In this document: positions 5,814-7,919 of the stretch, piece by piece | Numbering within the stretch: position 1 is the stretch's first letter | How the letters are laid out: each line of letters begins with the position of its first letter | Assembly (NCBI GenBank): GCA_002491825.1 | Contig: DKWR01000053.1 | Span: forward strand, 50,975-58,893 | Direction of reading: 5' to 3' | DNA from: Ruminococcaceae bacterium UBA7147 | GTDB lineage: Bacteria > Bacillota > Clostridia > Oscillospirales > Acutalibacteraceae | DNA: 7,919 nucleotides | Program-made: the position numbers and the translations under genes | The notes under the pieces: generated by a model | Seen by the model: only the letters and a program-made list of their open reading frames with translations | Databases searched by the model: none | What the model was told of the DNA's origin: nothing

Positions 5814-7793
5814 TTAAGCTACCCAGCTACCGAGATAAGATGTTCTCTCGTTAGCGGCATCACTCATACCATTGATTACAAAGGTTAAGCCGTCAAATGC
5901 TTCAATTGTTTCCGGAGCACTTGCATATGCTGTTTCGCCGTATATTCTGCTTGCTCTGCAGATGTTCTTTGTCTGGAGGATTGATGTTCTGTTGTAAGAA
6001 CCTGTCTTAATAAAGCCTACATTGTTGCTGTTATCAATTTCGATAATCTGCTCTGCTGTCAATGTGAGCTCATATACATCCCAATCACCTGATGCAAGTG
6101 TTGTAAGTTTTGAACCTGCTACATCTACAGTTGTAGTAGTATCAGTCTTTGTCATTGCAAGACGGTTTGTATTTTTGTAAGATGTTGTGTTGCCGTAGTA
6201 AAGCTCTGCACCTGTGCTCCAATCTGCTGTTGCTGATACACCCTTAGGTGCTGCGAAGTAGATTGTGATTGTATCATCCTTACCTTCTGTGTACTTAGCT
6301 TCTGTCTGCCATTCGCCGAGGAATGTAAGAAGTGATGTTGCTGTTGCTCTGGCCTGTACTACGAATACCTGACCTTCAAGCTCTTCAAGTGTTCTTGCTG
6401 TTGTGTTGTATGTTCCGTCATACACGTCTGTCTTTGCATTGAGAACACTCTTTGAGAATGATGTCTTGTTGTCTGCGCCGGGCTTTGCAAAGCCTGCTTT
6501 TGCAGATGCATTTGCCTCTGCTGTCTGTACTGCGTCAAGGCTTACTGCGTAGATATACCATCTGCCTGCCTTGAGTGTTGTCATATTGCCGATATCCGAT
6601 ACCTTTGTTGTTTCATAGGTATTTACCATTGTAAGCTTTGTTGCTGCGTCAAATGCTACTCCGCTTGCTGCATAGTAGAACTGAACATTGTCCCATGTTG
6701 AGCGTTTTGTGTTGCTTGAAGGAGCTGCAAACTTAACTGTTGTAAAGTCTGATACCCAGTAACCGCCGTATGATGTGTATGATGTTGCGCCCGACATTGC
6801 ATCTTTGATAATGAATGTATAACCGTCAAGAGCGCTTAAGGAAGTTGCGTCTGTGTTGTATGTTGAAGAATATGTATCAACGCAAGCCTTGAATACATTA
6901 CTCTTGCTTGTAAGTGTTGTTCTGCTTACACCGTCTGCTGTTGTAAAGCCTGCAAGTCTTGCTGACTCAACCTCTGCAACCTGCTCGGGTGTTAATGTTA
7001 CGGAAAATACAGTCCAGCCGCCTGCGCTGATGATTGTGCTTGAACCTGTGTCTGCTGTGTAGTATACTTCATCTGTTGCTGTCATTGCAATCTGAGTATT
7101 TGATGACATTGTTGTTGATGAACCATAGTAGAGCATAGGAGCTGTCCACTTATATCTGTTGATTTTACTTGTAGGTGCTGCAAATTTAAGTGTTACTGCT
7201 TTTTCATCCTTGATGAGCTTGCTTTCTGAAGAGAACACAAACTTATCTGCCATAATGTTGTCGTAATAAACAAGGTCTATATCGCTTGCATCCTTAAGCT
7301 CACTGTATGAGTTGGCAGTTGTGGCTGTGATTACTTCAACATCAAGATTTACTTCTGTATCGCCGCTGCCGATAATGTCAAATACAACAGTGAAGAAAAC
7401 ACCCTTGCTTGTGAAATCATAGAGATGAAGACTTGTGGAATTAAACAAAGCCTTGTTTGTAAGGTCAAAATTCACAAACGAACTTCCTGATGTAAAACCG
7501 GGAATACTTGTTTCCAATGTGTTTGTGTCAGCAACCTTGAGTACGCTGCTGTCATAGTAAACTCCGCCCTGCATATTCAGAATCTTGTTGTCGCACTGAA
7601 GATAATATGTAACCTGAATCTGCTTATCATTTGCTGTGTAATTGTACACCGACGAATCACATAAGTTGGATTTTACTGTGATTGTGCCTCCTGTAGTCTC
7701 TGCCGCACTTACGCTGAATGATACTGTCATAACTGAAGATATAATCATCAGTACCGCAAGCAGAACAGAAATTTGCTTTTTGATTGTTCTCAT
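5814..7793 (-). CDS. Secreted protein with cohesin-like domain and three tandem ~150-residue modules
   Basis: The 659-residue protein starts with a classical signal peptide (basic MRTIKK, hydrophobic core 9-24, cleavage near SVSA-A at 30/31). Residues 36-182 look like a cohesin-type beta-sandwich: GGVYYDSSVLKV (76-87) recalls the cohesin YDPSVL strand, and FFTVVFDIIGSG (133-144) a later one. Three tandem modules follow at about 198-348, 350-497 and 507-659. Each opens with FAAP (204, 355, 513) and carries W (216, 367, 525), a YY pair (222, 373, 532), GxW (258-260, 410-412, 569-571), GF (282, 434, 593) and a closing GxW (344-346, 493-495, 655-657). The aromatic pattern recalls starch-binding CBM25/26 modules, but only weakly. 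No enzyme domain, sorting motif, dockerin or membrane tail is visible, and the protein ends with the last module. The ATG has AAAGGAG at 7809-7803, nine bases upstream. It is a single-gene transcript. Confidence 0.82.
   Translation of the reverse strand: MRTIKKQISVLLAVLMIISSVMTVSFSVSAAETTGGTITVKSNLCDSSVYNYTANDKQIQVTYYLQCDNKILNMQGGVYYDSSVLKVADTNTLETSIPGFTSGSSFVNFDLTNKALFNSTSLHLYDFTSKGVFFTVVFDIIGSGDTEVNLDVEVITATTANSYSELKDASDIDLVYYDNIMADKFVFSSESKLIKDEKAVTLKFAAPTSKINRYKWTAPMLYYGSSTTMSSNTQIAMTATDEVYYTADTGSSTIISAGGWTVFSVTLTPEQVAEVESARLAGFTTADGVSRTTLTSKSNVFKACVDTYSSTYNTDATSLSALDGYTFIIKDAMSGATSYTSYGGYWVSDFTTVKFAAPSSNTKRSTWDNVQFYYAASGVAFDAATKLTMVNTYETTKVSDIGNMTTLKAGRWYIYAVSLDAVQTAEANASAKAGFAKPGADNKTSFSKSVLNAKTDVYDGTYNTTARTLEELEGQVFVVQARATATSLLTFLGEWQTEAKYTEGKDDTITIYFAAPKGVSATADWSTGAELYYGNTTSYKNTNRLAMTKTDTTTTVDVAGSKLTTLASGDWDVYELTLTAEQIIEIDNSNNVGFIKTGSYNRTSILQTKNICRASRIYGETAYASAPETIEAFDGLTFVINGMSDAANERTSYLGSWVA
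5817..6275 (-). repeat. Protein module repeat 3 (residues 507-659)
   Basis: This is the third copy of the FAAP...GxW module. It ends at the last codon before the stop. It keeps Trp525, Tyr532-Tyr533, SGDW (568-571), GF (593-594), YNRTS (600-604) and the closing GSW (655-657). It lacks the YNT motif seen in modules 1 and 2 (312-314, 462-464). Confidence 0.75.
6303..6746 (-). repeat. Protein module repeat 2 (residues 350-497)
   Basis: The middle copy keeps FAAP (355-358), Trp367, Tyr373-Tyr374, AGRW (409-412), AGF (433-435), YNT (462-464) and GEW (493-495). It is separated from module 1 by about two residues and from module 3 by about nine charged residues. Confidence 0.75.
6750..7202 (-). repeat. 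Protein module repeat 1 (residues 198-348)
   Basis: The first copy keeps FAAP (204-207), Trp216, Tyr222-Tyr223, GGW (258-260), AGF (281-283), YNT (312-314) and GYW (344-346). It follows directly after the cohesin-like domain. Confidence 0.75.
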
Positions 7794-7819
7794 TTTAGAT
7801 TACTCCTTTTATTTTTTTT

Positions 7820-7840
7820 CTGTCAGATTTCATCTGACAG
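7820..7840 (-). promoter_or_regulatory. Perfect hairpin in the leader of the secreted multi-module gene
   Basis: CTGTCAGAT (7820-7828) and ATCTGACAG (7832-7840) are exact inverted 9-mers around three bases. On the - strand the hairpin is followed by an A-run and then the ribosome binding site about 10 bases later. Without a T-run it is not a terminator in this direction. Possible roles are stabilising the mRNA 5' end or serving as an operator. Confidence 0.6.
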
Positions 7841-7872
7841 TTTACTCCTGAATAATTAATGAGTATCCGAAC

Positions 7873-7885
7873 ATTTTATTCTAAT
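7873..7885 (-). promoter_or_regulatory. Probable promoter -10 region of the secreted multi-module gene
   Basis: On the - strand ATTAGAATAAAAT holds two overlapping -10-like hexamers (TAGAAT and TAAAAT) about 85-90 bases before the ATG. The identical 13-mer lies upstream of the flippase at 172-184. No good -35 hexamer stands at 16-18 bases, so the exact promoter is uncertain. Confidence 0.35.
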
Positions 7886-7901
7886 TAATAAACAATAAGG
7901 G

Positions 7902-7918
7902 GCTGTCGCAATAACAGC
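7902..7918. other. Hairpin cut by the window edge
   Basis: GCTGT (7902-7906) and ACAGC (7914-7918) form a 5-bp stem with loop CGCAATA, preceded by AAGGG. It may be the terminator of the next gene or the edge of a repeat. What follows lies outside the window. Confidence 0.3.
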
Positions 7919-7919
7919 T

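Noticed and set aside
7891..7919. An insertion-sequence terminal repeat at the right edge
   Set aside because: GGGGCTGTCGCA recalls some element ends, but no transposase or second end is visible, and a truncated terminator explains it as well.

Overview
The window looks like chromosomal DNA from a low-to-mid GC member of the Clostridia, most likely a gut or rumen Oscillospiraceae (Ruminococcus / [Eubacterium] siraeum-like). The reasons are AGGAGG-type ribosome binding sites, strong A-type promoter hexamers, a secreted protein with a cohesin-like N-terminal domain, and a surface lectin-like protein of a type common in gut Firmicutes. The species is an inference. There are four intact protein genes, no RNA gene, no insertion sequence and no CRISPR array.

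Left half (+ strand): about 200 bp of hairpin-rich intergenic DNA leads into a two-gene operon. The first gene encodes a 14-segment polysaccharide flippase of the MOP/Wzx type. Thirteen bases after its stop, behind a GGAGGT site, lies an FrhB-like iron-sulfur protein with two 4Fe-4S motifs, of the kind found in capsule and exopolysaccharide loci. Together they look like a fragment of a cell-surface glycan locus. The glycosyltransferases and the pyruvyl transferase usually expected are not in view. The operon ends at a bidirectional hairpin terminator (3025-3075) shared with the convergent gene.

Right half (- strand): two separately transcribed surface-protein genes. The 3089-5536 gene encodes a membrane-anchored protein with a TPR-like stretch, a beta-rich middle and a long C-terminal domain resembling the FGE-sulfatase/C-type-lectin fold seen in phage tail and diversity-generating-retroelement target proteins. 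It has a near-consensus promoter (TTGATT-17-TATAAT), three copies of the octamer ATTGCGAT around that promoter, and a leader hairpin. The 5817-7793 gene encodes a secreted protein with a signal peptide, a cohesin-like domain and three tandem modules of about 150 residues that run exactly to the stop. It has its own strong terminator and a perfect hairpin just before its ribosome binding site.

Most noteworthy: a direct repeat of about 57 bp (about 74% identical by hand) lies in the same orientation on both sides of the lectin-like gene, next to the terminator each time, with a possible degraded third copy upstream of the flippase. No complete new system can be demonstrated. The best leads are the lectin-like surface protein, the triple-module secreted protein and the intergenic repeat.
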